Counted from the first letter of the stretch, positions 9,036 through 17,516 are shown. The stretch is DNA of 64,000 bases from Mariniphaga sp040772505 (GCA_040772505.1 JAXGYA010000010.1:62001-126000); one strand, 5' to 3'. The notes: generated by a model not told the origin, from the sequence alone. Numbers and translations are program-made.

Positions 9036-9513
9036 CTTTTTTGGGTTTCAGCAGGGGAAAATCAATAATGTCCGGCACAATGAATGCGCCCGGATAATCT
9101 TTCTCTATCTGTTTGTAAAGCTTCAGCGCTTCATTTTTTGTCCTGAAATCGCCTACTCTGACTCTAAAGTTGGGGGCTGTAAATTTAATGTGTACAGGGT
9201 AGTCAGGATATTTGGACAGGAAATCTCTTTTTTGCCTGAGCGCTTCATCCTTTGCGTTGAGCGCTGAACTGAAAAATATTTCAACGCGAAAACCTTCCAT
9301 GCCGTCGCGTTTTTTATTATTGTTTATATGCCACAGCAACATCTTTCCAAGGTCTGGGTCTTGCCTGATGTCCAGGTTTGCGAGAATAGGAAGTGAGATA
9401 TCTTTAGTTTGCAATGAGTCTCCGGCACTTATGGACCAGGATGAAAAAGGAACCTGTGCAGTAGCTATTCCGCATGATAAAAGAGCTGCCATTCCCAATA
9501 GAAATTTTCTCAT
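9028..9513 (-). CDS. Secreted SPOR-domain protein
   Basis: A 161-residue protein with a cleavable signal peptide (MRKFLLGMAALLSCGIATAQ) and a C-terminal SPOR domain (about residues 73-150, ending around FRVRVGDFRTKNEALKLY). SPOR domains bind denuded glycan strands of peptidoglycan, often at division sites. The segment between is short and has no recognised domain. Its 3' end overlaps the start of the PurF-like gene, so the two are translated from one message although their roles look unrelated. Confidence 0.8.
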   Translation of the reverse strand: MRKFLLGMAALLSCGIATAQVPFSSWSISAGDSLQTKDISLPILANLDIRQDPDLGKMLLWHINNNKKRDGMEGFRVEIFFSSALNAKDEALRQKRDFLSKYPDYPVHIKFTAPNFRVRVGDFRTKNEALKLYKQIEKDYPGAFIVPDIIDFPLLKPKKDE

Positions 9514-9533
9514 TGCTTTTAAAAATATGTGCG

Positions 9534-9541
9534 CAAATATA
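9534..9541 (-). promoter_or_regulatory. -7 element of the SPOR/PurF-like operon
   Basis: On the minus strand TATATTTG matches TAnnTTTG exactly and lies about 20 bases before the SPOR-gene ATG at 9513. A -33 box at the usual spacing is not obvious. Confidence 0.45.
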
Positions 9542-9785
9542 ACTCAAAAAAATCGTTTTTGCTGTGCTGCTCTTTTAAAAAATATTATTGACAACATGTG
9601 CTTACAGGCTTATTACAAGAATTTTTTCGTATTATTAACCAAAATAAATTATTGGAAATTAAACACACAGTCAATATCTTGCGTTAAAATATTAAGTATT
9701 AAAACAAACATAAGAATTTGAAAATTAAAATGATACTTTCGTAATTGCGTTTGTTATATTAAAGTAACCCAATATATAATTTATT

Positions 9786-10115
9786 ATGAATAAGATATTC
9801 GCAATTCCCTCTAAGGGGAAAACAGAAAAATCATTGCTCGACCTGCGTTTCGGAAAATGTGAATATGTAGCTGTTTATCAGGTACCATCAGGGAAGTTCA
9901 GCATTTTTAAGAATCCTTTTAAAGATAGTGAAAACAGTGGCATACGTTTGGTTGAGCTGCTGAAAGAGAAAGGGGTTTCAACTATAATCACCGGCGAAGT
10001 AGGCCCAAATGTCAGCGAATTACTGAAAAAGGAAAAAATTCAGCTTGTGCTTCTCAACAAAGAAAAAGTCAGAATTGATGAGATTTTTGAGCGTCTGAAA
10101 CAATCATACAGTTAA
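9786..10115 (+). CDS. NifX/NifB-type dinitrogenase cofactor domain protein
   Basis: A 109-residue stand-alone protein of the dinitrogenase iron-molybdenum cofactor biosynthesis family (NifB C-terminal / NifX-like, RNase H-like fold). Recognised from IFAIPSKG near the N-terminus, DLRFGKCEYVAVYQ, and the helix-strand NSGIRLVELLKEKGVSTIITGEVG. No other nif gene is visible, so involvement in nitrogen fixation is not supported; many members are orphan metal-cluster or anion-binding proteins. It stands alone, with AT-rich gaps on both sides. Confidence 0.75.
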   Translation: MNKIFAIPSKGKTEKSLLDLRFGKCEYVAVYQVPSGKFSIFKNPFKDSENSGIRLVELLKEKGVSTIITGEVGPNVSELLKKEKIQLVLLNKEKVRIDEIFERLKQSYS

Positions 10116-10498
10116 AATTTAACAAGACCTTCTTTGCACTCAGCATTATAACTACTAAAAAAAACAGAAATTTCTAAAAAAAAACCACGGAAATTCTTTA
10201 TCTAATTTCGTAAAATGACGTAACAGATTTCATAAATAACATACCTACTCTCTTTCCATATTAAGTTATTAATTATCAAAGCCCAGCAACTGGCTATAAA
10301 TCTATTCGACACTTAATTCTCACAATAACTTTACTCTTCACAAAAGACAAAACGAAACCCCCAGAAGACTAATACGAAACATATCCACAACTTTACCTTC
10401 CGAATGTAATTCTTTATCTTTCGGTATGTTTAAATTTCTTTCGATTTTATTTTGAATCAATTTTCATTTTTTTTATAATTGTATAAAATTTCTTAATA
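10116..10498. other. AT-rich gap before glpD
   Basis: There is no open reading frame with coding character and no clear stem-loop terminator in these 383 bases. TATCTTTC at 10415-10422 is one base off the -7 consensus and could serve glpD, giving a leader of about 70 bases, but no -33 box supports it. The rest is A/T runs. Confidence 0.4.
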
Positions 10499-12070
10499 AT
10501 GAAAAGAGAAGAAAGTATAAATCAGTTAAGAAAACATAAAGAGAAGTGGGATTTTATTGTAATCGGCGGCGGAGCAACCGGTCTTGGAATTGCTGTTGAT
10601 GCAGCCAGCCGCGGCTACAAAACGGTATTGCTTGAGCAGGTTGATTTTACCAAGGCAACCTCCAGCCGGAGCACGAAGCTTGTTCACGGCGGGGTACGTT
10701 ACCTGCAAAGGGGCGACTTAAAATTAGTGATAGAGGCGCTTCGCGAGCGCGGTTATCTTCGCAGAAACGCACCTCATCTGGTGAGAAATCAACGCTTTAT
10801 AATTGGCAATTATCAATGGTGGGAAAAACCTTTTTACACCATCGGGCTAACGGTTTATGACCTACTTGCCGGGCGCATGAGCCTGAGTCGCTCTCTTCCT
10901 TTAAGTAAAAAATCGGTAATTAAGTACATCCCTCAGATTGAGCAAAAAAATCTTCGTGGCGGAGTATCATATCATGACGGGCAATTTGATGATTCAAGAC
11001 TGGCTATCAACATGGCACAAACGGCGGTTGCACACGGTGCCACAGTTGTAAATCATGCCAAAGTAACAGAGCTAATCAAAAATGACAAGGGCAAAATCTC
11101 GGGGGTTGTTGTTGAGGACACATTAGGCGGCGGCAGTTTCAACCTGGAAGGGAAATGCATCATCAATGCCACCGGTATCTTTGTGGATGATATAATCAAA
11201 ATGGATACTCCGGATGTGCGTCCTCTCGTGCGGACAAGTCAGGGAGTGCACCTTGTGGTGGACAAGTCATTTTTAGGTGGCGACGATGCCATCATGATTC
11301 CCAAAACCAGCGACGGAAGAGTGATGTTTGGCGTGCCGTGGCACAACCGCGTTATTCTTGGAACCACCGATACGCCTGTCAAGGAATTTGCACTCGAACC
11401 GGTGCCTTTGGAAGAAGAAGTTGATTTCATTCTGGAAACTGCCGGAAGATTTTTGGTCAAAAAGCCGCAAAGGAAAGATGTGCTTTGTGTATTTGCCGGA
11501 TTAAGACCACTTGCTGCCCCAAAAAAGAAGTCGGACGAAATGAAAACCAAGGAAATTTCGCGTAGCCACAAACTGCTGGCAGCAGAATCCGGACTGATAA
11601 CCATCACCGGAGGAAAATGGACAACCTACCGTATTATGGCAGAGGAAACTATTGACCTGGGCATTAAAACAAATAATCTTCCTTTTAAACCATGCATAAC
11701 CAGAACACTGAAGATTCACGGGTATATGGAAAATCCCGATATGAACAATCACCTTTATGTTTATGGAAGCGACCAGGATGAAATTCTCAAGCTGCAAAAG
11801 GAGAATCCAGAATATGCAGAAAAGCTGAACGGAAAACTCGATTTCACCGTTGCTGAAGTTGTTTGGGCAGTTCGGGAAGAGATGGCCAGAACAATTGACG
11901 ACGTGCTTGCCCGCAGAGTCAGGGCACTATATATGGACGCTCGCGCTTCCATTGAAATGGCGCCCAAAGTTGCAGAAATTCTGGCAAAAGAGTTAGGTAA
12001 GAATAAATCCTGGGAAAAAGAGCAGGTTCGTGAATACACAGAAATGGCAAAAGGTTATTTTTTGTCATAA
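10499..12070 (+). CDS. glpD: Glycerol-3-phosphate dehydrogenase/oxidase (FAD)
   Basis: Oxidises sn-glycerol-3-phosphate to dihydroxyacetone phosphate and passes electrons to quinone (dehydrogenase) or oxygen (oxidase). The N-terminal FAD dinucleotide-binding motif VIGGGATGLGIAVDAASRGY is followed by ATSSRSTKLVHGGVRYLQ, both hallmarks of the GlpD/GlpO family. The length of 523 residues is typical. The glycerophosphodiesterase gene follows 134 bases later and the DeoR-type repressor converges on it, which supports a glycerophosphate-use cluster. No glpK or glpF is visible here. Confidence 0.93.
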   Translation: MKREESINQLRKHKEKWDFIVIGGGATGLGIAVDAASRGYKTVLLEQVDFTKATSSRSTKLVHGGVRYLQRGDLKLVIEALRERGYLRRNAPHLVRNQRFIIGNYQWWEKPFYTIGLTVYDLLAGRMSLSRSLPLSKKSVIKYIPQIEQKNLRGGVSYHDGQFDDSRLAINMAQTAVAHGATVVNHAKVTELIKNDKGKISGVVVEDTLGGGSFNLEGKCIINATGIFVDDIIKMDTPDVRPLVRTSQGVHLVVDKSFLGGDDAIMIPKTSDGRVMFGVPWHNRVILGTTDTPVKEFALEPVPLEEEVDFILETAGRFLVKKPQRKDVLCVFAGLRPLAAPKKKSDEMKTKEISRSHKLLAAESGLITITGGKWTTYRIMAEETIDLGIKTNNLPFKPCITRTLKIHGYMENPDMNNHLYVYGSDQDEILKLQKENPEYAEKLNGKLDFTVAEVVWAVREEMARTIDDVLARRVRALYMDARASIEMAPKVAEILAKELGKNKSWEKEQVREYTEMAKGYFLS

Positions 12071-12204
12071 ACAATTCAAAAAAATGTAATTTTGATGCAC
12101 CATAAAAAACCTGCAACCTTTTAGTCAATTTTCGGAATGAAATAAATTCCGTTATTTTAAAGGGGAGGAACTCTTAAATGAATCAACATTAAAATATATA
12201 ACAA

Positions 12205-12981
12205 ATGAAAAAAATTTCTCTTTTTGTATCTCTGAGTATCATTAGCATCGCATTATTTGCTCAGGTTGAAATCGTCGGACACCGCGGTGCATCGTACATT
12301 GCACCGGAAAACACTGTAGCTTCTGCCAAACTGGGGTGGGAACTGAATGCCGATGGAGTTGAAATAGACATTTATATGACTTCCGACAAGCGGGTGGTCG
12401 TTTCTCACGACAAAAACACCAAGCGAACATCGGGGGTAGATTATCTGATTCCGGAAACAAAGTCGTCAATACTGCGCAAGCTGGATGTTGGCAGTTGGAA
12501 GGATCCAAAATATGCAGGTGAAAAAATCCCATTTGTTGAAGAGATTTTTAAAATCATTCCTAAAGACAAAAGCAAATATCTGGTTGTGGAAATCAAAACC
12601 GGACCGGAAATTTTCCCTGCACTACAGAAAGCAATTAAAAAGAGCAAAAGGCTTGATCAAATGGCATTTATTGCTTTCAACTGGGAAACCATCAAAAAGG
12701 CAAAAGAATTATATCCCAACAACAAATGCTACTGGCTCACCTCTTCCGAAAAAGAGCTTGCCGGTAAAATTGAAGAGTGTGCCGCCATCGGGCTTGACGG
12801 AGTAGATGTTCACTACAGACTGGTTAATAAAGAGATGATGGAAAAAGCCAATGCACTGGGTCTGGATGTTTGGGTCTGGACAGTTAATGATGCCGATGAA
12901 GCGCAACGGGTTGCAAATCTGGGCGTAAAATCCATCACAACCGACCGCCCGGGATGGTTGCGCGAGCAGCTTGAGAAATAA
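12205..12981 (+). CDS. Secreted glycerophosphodiester phosphodiesterase
   Basis: Hydrolyses glycerophosphodiesters (deacylated phospholipids) to glycerol-3-phosphate and an alcohol. A signal peptide ending in SIALFAQ precedes the GDPD TIM-barrel. The catalytic histidine and metal ligands are visible in HRGASYIAPENT, VEIDIYMTSDKRVVVSHD and the later KYLVVEIKTG. At 258 residues it is a single-domain enzyme of the GlpQ/UgpQ type. Its product would feed the upstream GlpD. CGGAAT (12133-12138) and ATTCCG (12146-12151) form an inverted repeat in the 134-base gap and could be an operator. Confidence 0.9.
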   Translation: MKKISLFVSLSIISIALFAQVEIVGHRGASYIAPENTVASAKLGWELNADGVEIDIYMTSDKRVVVSHDKNTKRTSGVDYLIPETKSSILRKLDVGSWKDPKYAGEKIPFVEEIFKIIPKDKSKYLVVEIKTGPEIFPALQKAIKKSKRLDQMAFIAFNWETIKKAKELYPNNKCYWLTSSEKELAGKIEECAAIGLDGVDVHYRLVNKEMMEKANALGLDVWVWTVNDADEAQRVANLGVKSITTDRPGWLREQLEK

Positions 12982-13003
12982 AAGTCACAATCAATATAAA
13001 AAG

Positions 13004-13786
13004 CTAAACAAGGGTAATCTCAATCCCTTTGTCACGAATAATCTGCACCACGTTCTGTGGTGCATTTTTATCTGTAATAATATGGTGAACGCGCTCAATA
13101 TCACAAATCTTTCCAAAACCCTGTTTCCCGAACTTGGATGAATCGGCTAAAACAATAATCTCCTTGGCAGCTTCCAGCATATAGTGATTCAGATGGGCTT
13201 CTGCAAGATTGCTGGTTGTCAGTCCAAACTCAATATCAATTCCGTCAACTCCAATGAAAAGTTTGTTGCACATCAATCCACTTAAAAACTGTTCGGCATA
13301 AGGACCGATTACTGTTGCCGAACTTTTGCGCATCCCGCCTCCCAACTGCATAATCTCAACACTGGGGTTATAGCAAAGTGTAAGCGATACTTTTACAGAT
13401 GGAGTAATTACAGTTATTGGCTCCGACATGGAAATTTTTCTTGCAAAATAGAGCACCGTTGTTCCGGAAGCAATTATTATCCGGTCATCCTTTTTTAACA
13501 ACTGATTGGCAGCATCGGCAATGCGAAGCTTTTCATCCACCATGATTTTTTCCTTTTCATCGATATGCCGGTCATAGATAAGTGAACTCAACGGGCTTGC
13601 CCCGCCATGACTTCGCAAAAGCATTTTCCGCTCTTCAAGCTGTTTCAAATCCTTTCGGATAGTCACTTCAGAAACATTAAGCTGCTGGCTGATCTCCTGC
13701 ACTGTAATATATCCTTTCTTTTCTATCTCATTTAAAATTACACGGTGTCTCTGTGCACTATTCCGTTTCTTAGGACCAGTTGTCAT
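13004..13786 (-). CDS. DeoR-family repressor, GlpR-like
   Basis: A 260-residue transcription factor. The N-terminal winged helix-turn-helix reads GYITVQEISQQLNVSEVTIR and is followed by the DeoR-type sugar-phosphate sensor domain (VIGPYAEQFLSG, LADSSKFGKQGF). The position next to glpD and the phosphodiesterase makes glycerol-3-phosphate the most probable effector. This is inferred from context; other DeoR members sense other phosphosugars. It is transcribed towards the phosphodiesterase and has its own promoter with an inverted repeat in the leader. Confidence 0.82.
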   Translation of the reverse strand: MTTGPKKRNSAQRHRVILNEIEKKGYITVQEISQQLNVSEVTIRKDLKQLEERKMLLRSHGGASPLSSLIYDRHIDEKEKIMVDEKLRIADAANQLLKKDDRIIIASGTTVLYFARKISMSEPITVITPSVKVSLTLCYNPSVEIMQLGGGMRKSSATVIGPYAEQFLSGLMCNKLFIGVDGIDIEFGLTTSNLAEAHLNHYMLEAAKEIIVLADSSKFGKQGFGKICDIERVHHIITDKNAPQNVVQIIRDKGIEITLV

Positions 13787-13825
13787 AAAATTATTATCTT
13801 TTAATGTAGTAGGGAATTGTTAATT

Positions 13826-13852
13826 TTAAACAGTGAAATTCCTGTTAAAATC
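13826..13852. promoter_or_regulatory. Inverted repeat in the repressor leader
   Basis: TTTTAAACAG and CTGTTAAAA flank eight bases (TGAAATTC), nearly perfect dyad symmetry with a single bulged base. It lies just downstream of the predicted start of the repressor mRNA, where a bound protein would block transcription, so it is a candidate autoregulatory operator. Confidence 0.4.
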
Positions 13853-13866
13853 TATTTTTTCAAAAG

Positions 13867-13897
13867 CAAAGCTACAAAGAAGAATCAGTATCCCAAA
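13867..13897 (-). promoter_or_regulatory. Canonical promoter of the GlpR-like gene
   Basis: On the minus strand TTTG (13894-13897) is followed after 19 bases by TAGCTTTG (13867-13874). This is a full match to the Bacteroidota TTTG-N19-TAnnTTTG promoter and implies a leader of roughly 75 bases. Confidence 0.7.
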
Positions 13898-14040
13898 ACA
13901 AATGAAATATGTAACAAAATATAATCTAAAACAAAACCCTGAACCACAGACATATGTTGCAACAACAAAAGCAAAACAGCACTAATTGATTCCTTTAATG
14001 TATTCATATTTATTATTTTCGCCTGATAAAAAGTGGATTT

Positions 14041-14499
14041 ATGTTAGTCAGAGAAGCAAAGTCCGGTGATTTAAACTCTATTGTGGAGTTCCAGCTGTCC
14101 ATGGCCAGAGAAACGGAAGAGGTCATGTTAGACCACAATACAGTTGAAAAGGGGGTAGCAGCTGTTTTGAAAGATTCCTCTAAGGGAATTTATTATGTGG
14201 CTGAAGCTGATGGTATCGTTATCGGCTCATTGCTTACCACCTATGAGTGGAGCGATTGGCGCAATGGCACTGTTTTGTGGATTCAGTCGGTATATGTAGT
14301 TCCTGAATTCAGAAGAAAAGGGGTTTACAGCAAAATATACAAATACGTTCAAAACCGAGTGCTTGAAAGCAACCATCTGAAAGGCATTCGCCTCTATGCA
14401 GACAAAAAAAATAGCGGAGCACTGCTGGTTTACCGAAAACTGGGCATGAATCCCGACCATTATATTACCTTTGAATGGCTTAAAGAGAATACGCAATGA
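14041..14499 (+). CDS. GNAT-family N-acetyltransferase
   Basis: A 152-residue acetyltransferase. The acetyl-CoA pyrophosphate loop is seen as VVPEFRRKGVYSKI, preceded by the strand LWIQSVYV, and the C-terminal GALLVYRKLGM is the usual motif B region. The substrate cannot be told from the sequence. Its stop codon overlaps the next start by four bases (ATGA), so the two proteins are translationally coupled. Confidence 0.85.
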   Translation: MLVREAKSGDLNSIVEFQLSMARETEEVMLDHNTVEKGVAAVLKDSSKGIYYVAEADGIVIGSLLTTYEWSDWRNGTVLWIQSVYVVPEFRRKGVYSKIYKYVQNRVLESNHLKGIRLYADKKNSGALLVYRKLGMNPDHYITFEWLKENTQ

Positions 14500-15164
14500 G
14501 TGCCCTTTTGTATAAAATGATCGGGGAAGGCGAGCACCAGCAGCAGGATTTTAAATTCTGCATCAATGATTCGAAAAAAATAGCCAAATCCCTTGTGGCA
14601 TTCGCCAATACCAATGGCGGCAGGTTGCTCATCGGTGTGAAGGACAACGGCAAAGTAGCGGGTGTCCGTACCGAAGAAGAGTATTATATGATTGAATCGG
14701 CTGCAAAAATATACAGTAACCCACCCGTAAGTTTTACCGTCAAACAGTGGTTTACCGAAGGAAAAACCGTCTTGGAAATCGGAGTGCTGCCAAGCAATAA
14801 AAAACCACATTACGCGCTGGACGATAGTGGCAAATGGCTGGCTTACACCCGTGTAGATGATGAGAATATACTTACGCACAGAATACAGCTCGCTGTCTGG
14901 AAAAAACTTAAAAGAAAGCAGGGAATTCATTTTACCTACTCAGATGATGAGAAATTCCTTGTCAATTACCTTCAGGAAAATGAGAAAATAACTTTTTCAA
15001 AATTTGTTCACTTTGCCCACATATCACGTAAAAAAGCAGAAGAAATTCTGAGTAATTTCATCATAATGGATGTCATTCAGCTGATAACCACACATAGAGG
15101 TGTATTCTTTACTTTGAATTCTAACTTTGCTGACAATGAATTTAAAAATTCAGCTCCAAGGTGA
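14496..15164 (+). CDS. AlbA_2 (Schlafen AAA_4-like) domain protein
   Basis: A 222-residue protein. The N-terminal AlbA_2 / divergent AAA_4 domain is recognised from the spacing of ESAAKI and the block SLVAFANTNGGRLLIGVKDNGKVAGV-type sequence at residues 31-56; it binds nucleic acid in related proteins. The C-terminal ~80 residues include EKITFSKFVHFAHISRKKAE, which looks like a winged-helix DNA-binding region. This suggests a transcription regulator or nucleic-acid-binding protein. It overlaps the GNAT gene by four bases, and its stop codon is abutted by the Pho-box-like array. Confidence 0.72.
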   Translation: MSALLYKMIGEGEHQQQDFKFCINDSKKIAKSLVAFANTNGGRLLIGVKDNGKVAGVRTEEEYYMIESAAKIYSNPPVSFTVKQWFTEGKTVLEIGVLPSNKKPHYALDDSGKWLAYTRVDDENILTHRIQLAVWKKLKRKQGIHFTYSDDEKFLVNYLQENEKITFSKFVHFAHISRKKAEEILSNFIIMDVIQLITTHRGVFFTLNSNFADNEFKNSAPR

Positions 15165-15204
15165 TTAACAAATCATTAACAGGATGATTAACGAATCATT
15201 AACA
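15165..15204 (+). promoter_or_regulatory. Pho-box-like array upstream of alkaline phosphatase
   Basis: Four TTAACA-type hexamers start at 15165, 15176, 15188 and 15199 (TTAACA, TTAACA, TTAACG, TTAACA), i.e. at 11, 12 and 11 base intervals. Two of the spacers are the identical AATCA. This is the layout of PhoP/PhoB-type binding sites (TTAACA-N5-TTAACA in Bacillus). The array begins right after the stop of the preceding gene and ends 93 bases before the alkaline phosphatase ATG. Confidence 0.6.
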
Positions 15205-15257
15205 AGAAATTTATGCTTCTTAAGTGTTCTAAAAAACCGATAGCAAATATGAATGTC

Positions 15258-15265
15258 TATATTTG
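15258..15265 (+). promoter_or_regulatory. -7 element of the alkaline phosphatase gene
   Basis: TATATTTG matches TAnnTTTG exactly, 32 bases before the ATG. There is no matching -33 box, as would be expected for an activator-dependent promoter with the Pho-box-like array upstream. Confidence 0.55.
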
Positions 15266-15297
15266 CAGGCTTTACTTAATTTGAAAATTTAATACTC

Positions 15298-16452
15298 ATG
15301 ACACGTAAATTATTGATTGTTCTTATTGCATTATTCACAGTATTTTCAACTATTGCTCAGGAAGAGTATCTTGATGCAAAAGCAGAAGATGATTTAAAGA
15401 TTTATCCCGGCGGGGAATCATATAATGTGCAAATGTTTCCGCAAAATTTTAAGAAGAAAAAGCCTAAAAATGTAGTACTTTTTATTGTTGACGGCATGGG
15501 TCTGTCGCACCTGCATGCTGCACTGACAGCCAACAAAGGAAGTTTATATCTTGAAAACCTCAGACACATCGGTTTATCCAAAACCGCCTCTGCCGACAGA
15601 TATGTTACCGACTCTGCTGCCGGCGGAACAGCTCTTTCAACTGGCCAAAAAACCAATAACGGCAGCATTGGAGTAGATGTAAATAACAATCCGATTAAAA
15701 CCCTACTTGAAGAAGCCAGCGCCAAGGGACTTGCTACCGGACTTGTATCAACTTCATCCATTACCCATGCCACGCCTGCTTCATTCATTGCCCATCAGGA
15801 AAACCGGAGCATGTATGAGGAGATTGCTGCTGACTTCCTAAAAACCAATATCGATGTGTTTATTGGCGGAGGCTACACACACTTCACCGAGCGCAAGGAC
15901 GGACGAAATCTGGTAAATGAGCTCAGACAAAAGGGCTACCGCATTGAACGGGACATAAATGTCATTGAAAATATTAAAGAAGGTAAACTTGCCGGCTTAA
16001 CAGCCGATGTTCATAACGAACGCATGGATAAACGCGGCGATATGCTGCCCATTGCAACCAACACTGCACTCAACATTTTGAGTAACAACAAAAAAGGATT
16101 CTTCATCATGATTGAAGGATCAGCGATTGACTGGGGTGCACATGCAAATAACACCATTTATGTGATTGAAGAGATGTTGGATACAGACCGCGCTATTGGG
16201 AAAGTTCTTGAGTTTGCCGCTAAAGATAAAAATACACTCGTCATTGTAACTGCAGACCACGAAACAGGTGGAATGGCAATTTTAGATGGAAGCTATGAAA
16301 CCGGAATGGTTAAAGCTGGTTATACCACAAAGGGACACACCGGACTGATGGTGCCCGTACTTTCTTACGGACCGGGAGCTGAAAACTTTATCGGAATCAT
16401 GGAAAACACCGACATAGCTAATAAAATAAAAGAACTAATGATTGGCAGATAA
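15298..16452 (+). CDS. Secreted alkaline phosphatase
   Basis: Hydrolyses phosphomonoesters in the periplasm to release phosphate. A signal peptide (MTRKLLIVLIALFTVFSTIAQ-type, residues 1-21) precedes the catalytic domain. Metal-binding VDGMG, the nucleophile region VTDSAAGGTALSTG (Ser in DSAAG), and the later TADHETGGM and GHTG motifs with zinc-binding His/Asp are all present. The length of 384 residues is compact but complete. The upstream Pho-box-like array predicts induction by phosphate starvation. Confidence 0.92.
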   Translation: MTRKLLIVLIALFTVFSTIAQEEYLDAKAEDDLKIYPGGESYNVQMFPQNFKKKKPKNVVLFIVDGMGLSHLHAALTANKGSLYLENLRHIGLSKTASADRYVTDSAAGGTALSTGQKTNNGSIGVDVNNNPIKTLLEEASAKGLATGLVSTSSITHATPASFIAHQENRSMYEEIAADFLKTNIDVFIGGGYTHFTERKDGRNLVNELRQKGYRIERDINVIENIKEGKLAGLTADVHNERMDKRGDMLPIATNTALNILSNNKKGFFIMIEGSAIDWGAHANNTIYVIEEMLDTDRAIGKVLEFAAKDKNTLVIVTADHETGGMAILDGSYETGMVKAGYTTKGHTGLMVPVLSYGPGAENFIGIMENTDIANKIKELMIGR

Positions 16453-16470
16453 TTGATATTATCTGTTTTT
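16446..16470 (+). terminator. Terminator of the alkaline phosphatase gene
   Basis: CAGATAAT (16446-16453) pairs with ATTATCTG (16458-16465) around a four-base loop and is followed by TTTTT. The stem includes the stop codon at 16450-16452. Confidence 0.65.
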
Positions 16471-16478
16471 ATCGCATT

Positions 16479-17384
16479 TCAGCTATGAAGTTTTTTTAAG
16501 GCATTTTCAGTGCGCAAAAGGTAATTATCAATCTGCCCATTTTCTTCAAAACCAATAATCATCATATCAACCGAACCCAGCCCCAGAACAAATTGCAGAG
16601 AGTGATTGATTTTCTCACTGTCATCACTCAGCCTGCCTTCACCTACCAGTTTCATTCCGATTACTCCTTTTCCTGAATGATGCATTTGATTGATAACTTC
16701 CACAACCTCTGCCGGTTCCGGTTTATCCATCGCAATGCCGTAGGGATTTATTCTCACGTGAATAACATCTACCCACGGGCTTTCGGCAGCTGCTTTCATC
16801 GCGTCAAGCGAGTGCACCGAAACCCCATGCGCCCTGATGATTCCCTTAGCTTTCAGATTTTCCAAAATATCCATTTGCCTTTTATGTGCATCTGTCCAGT
16901 TCCCGTCATACATGCAATGAATCTGCACCATATCTAAGTAATCTGTATTCAATTCTTTGCGAAAGCGGTCAACAATAATATCTGCATCAGGGCGCTCCTC
17001 CTCCGGAATGCCTCCTTTGAGCACCCACATTTTGGTGGATATAGTCAGATTTTTCCTGTCCATATTTTTCATCGCCTCGGCAACCAGCCCATGGGTCCCA
17101 TATGAATCGGCACAGTCAATAAATCGGACTCCCTTTTCATAAGCATGATAAAGCAAATCAAGGCTTTTGTTTTTATCCTGACGGGTAAGAAATGAAGAGC
17201 GGTTCCCCGCTTTTATTCCTGTGCCAAAGCCGATTAAAGATGTTTCAATCCCTGACTTTCCCAATTTGACCCTTTGAACCGGATTTGCTGATGCATATTT
17301 AGAACAGCCGGCACTCAAAGGCCCCGCAAAAAGAAGATGGGCTGTTCCCAAAGATAACGCCCTGACAAAATGCCGGCGGTGCAT
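16479..17384 (-). CDS. Tat-exported aldo/keto reductase
   Basis: An aldo/keto reductase TIM-barrel protein that would use NAD(P)H, with an N-terminal twin-arginine signal (MHRRHFVRALSLG) followed by a Cys in LSAGCS that could be lipidated. Domain markers are GTGIKAG, FIDCADSYGTHGLVAEAM with the catalytic Asp/Tyr, STKMWV for the Lys, and IHCMYDG for the His. The frame is open to 17405; the Met at 17384 puts the arginine pair at its usual place. Folded export fits cofactor-bound AKR proteins common in Bacteroidota, but the substrate is unknown. Confidence 0.82.
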   Translation of the reverse strand: MHRRHFVRALSLGTAHLLFAGPLSAGCSKYASANPVQRVKLGKSGIETSLIGFGTGIKAGNRSSFLTRQDKNKSLDLLYHAYEKGVRFIDCADSYGTHGLVAEAMKNMDRKNLTISTKMWVLKGGIPEEERPDADIIVDRFRKELNTDYLDMVQIHCMYDGNWTDAHKRQMDILENLKAKGIIRAHGVSVHSLDAMKAAAESPWVDVIHVRINPYGIAMDKPEPAEVVEVINQMHHSGKGVIGMKLVGEGRLSDDSEKINHSLQFVLGLGSVDMMIIGFEENGQIDNYLLRTENALKKLHS

Positions 17385-17516
17385 GTTCATTCCTTTTCCT
17401 TCCATAATTTAGTTTTTGAAACAAACAAAATGAATCCTGAAAATCCGGACGATTAAACCGGAATTCATTATAAATCTATGCCGAAGATAATAATATTTGT
17501 ATAAAAGTGGGAATAA

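Noticed and set aside
10415..10422. TATCTTTC as a glpD promoter
   Set aside because: One base off the -7 consensus and no -33 box; mentioned in the gap entry but not called.
15162..15204. TGATT/AATCA inverted repeats as a terminator of the AlbA_2 gene
   Set aside because: Stems of five bases without a T tract; the direct-repeat spacing of TTAACA explains the pattern better.
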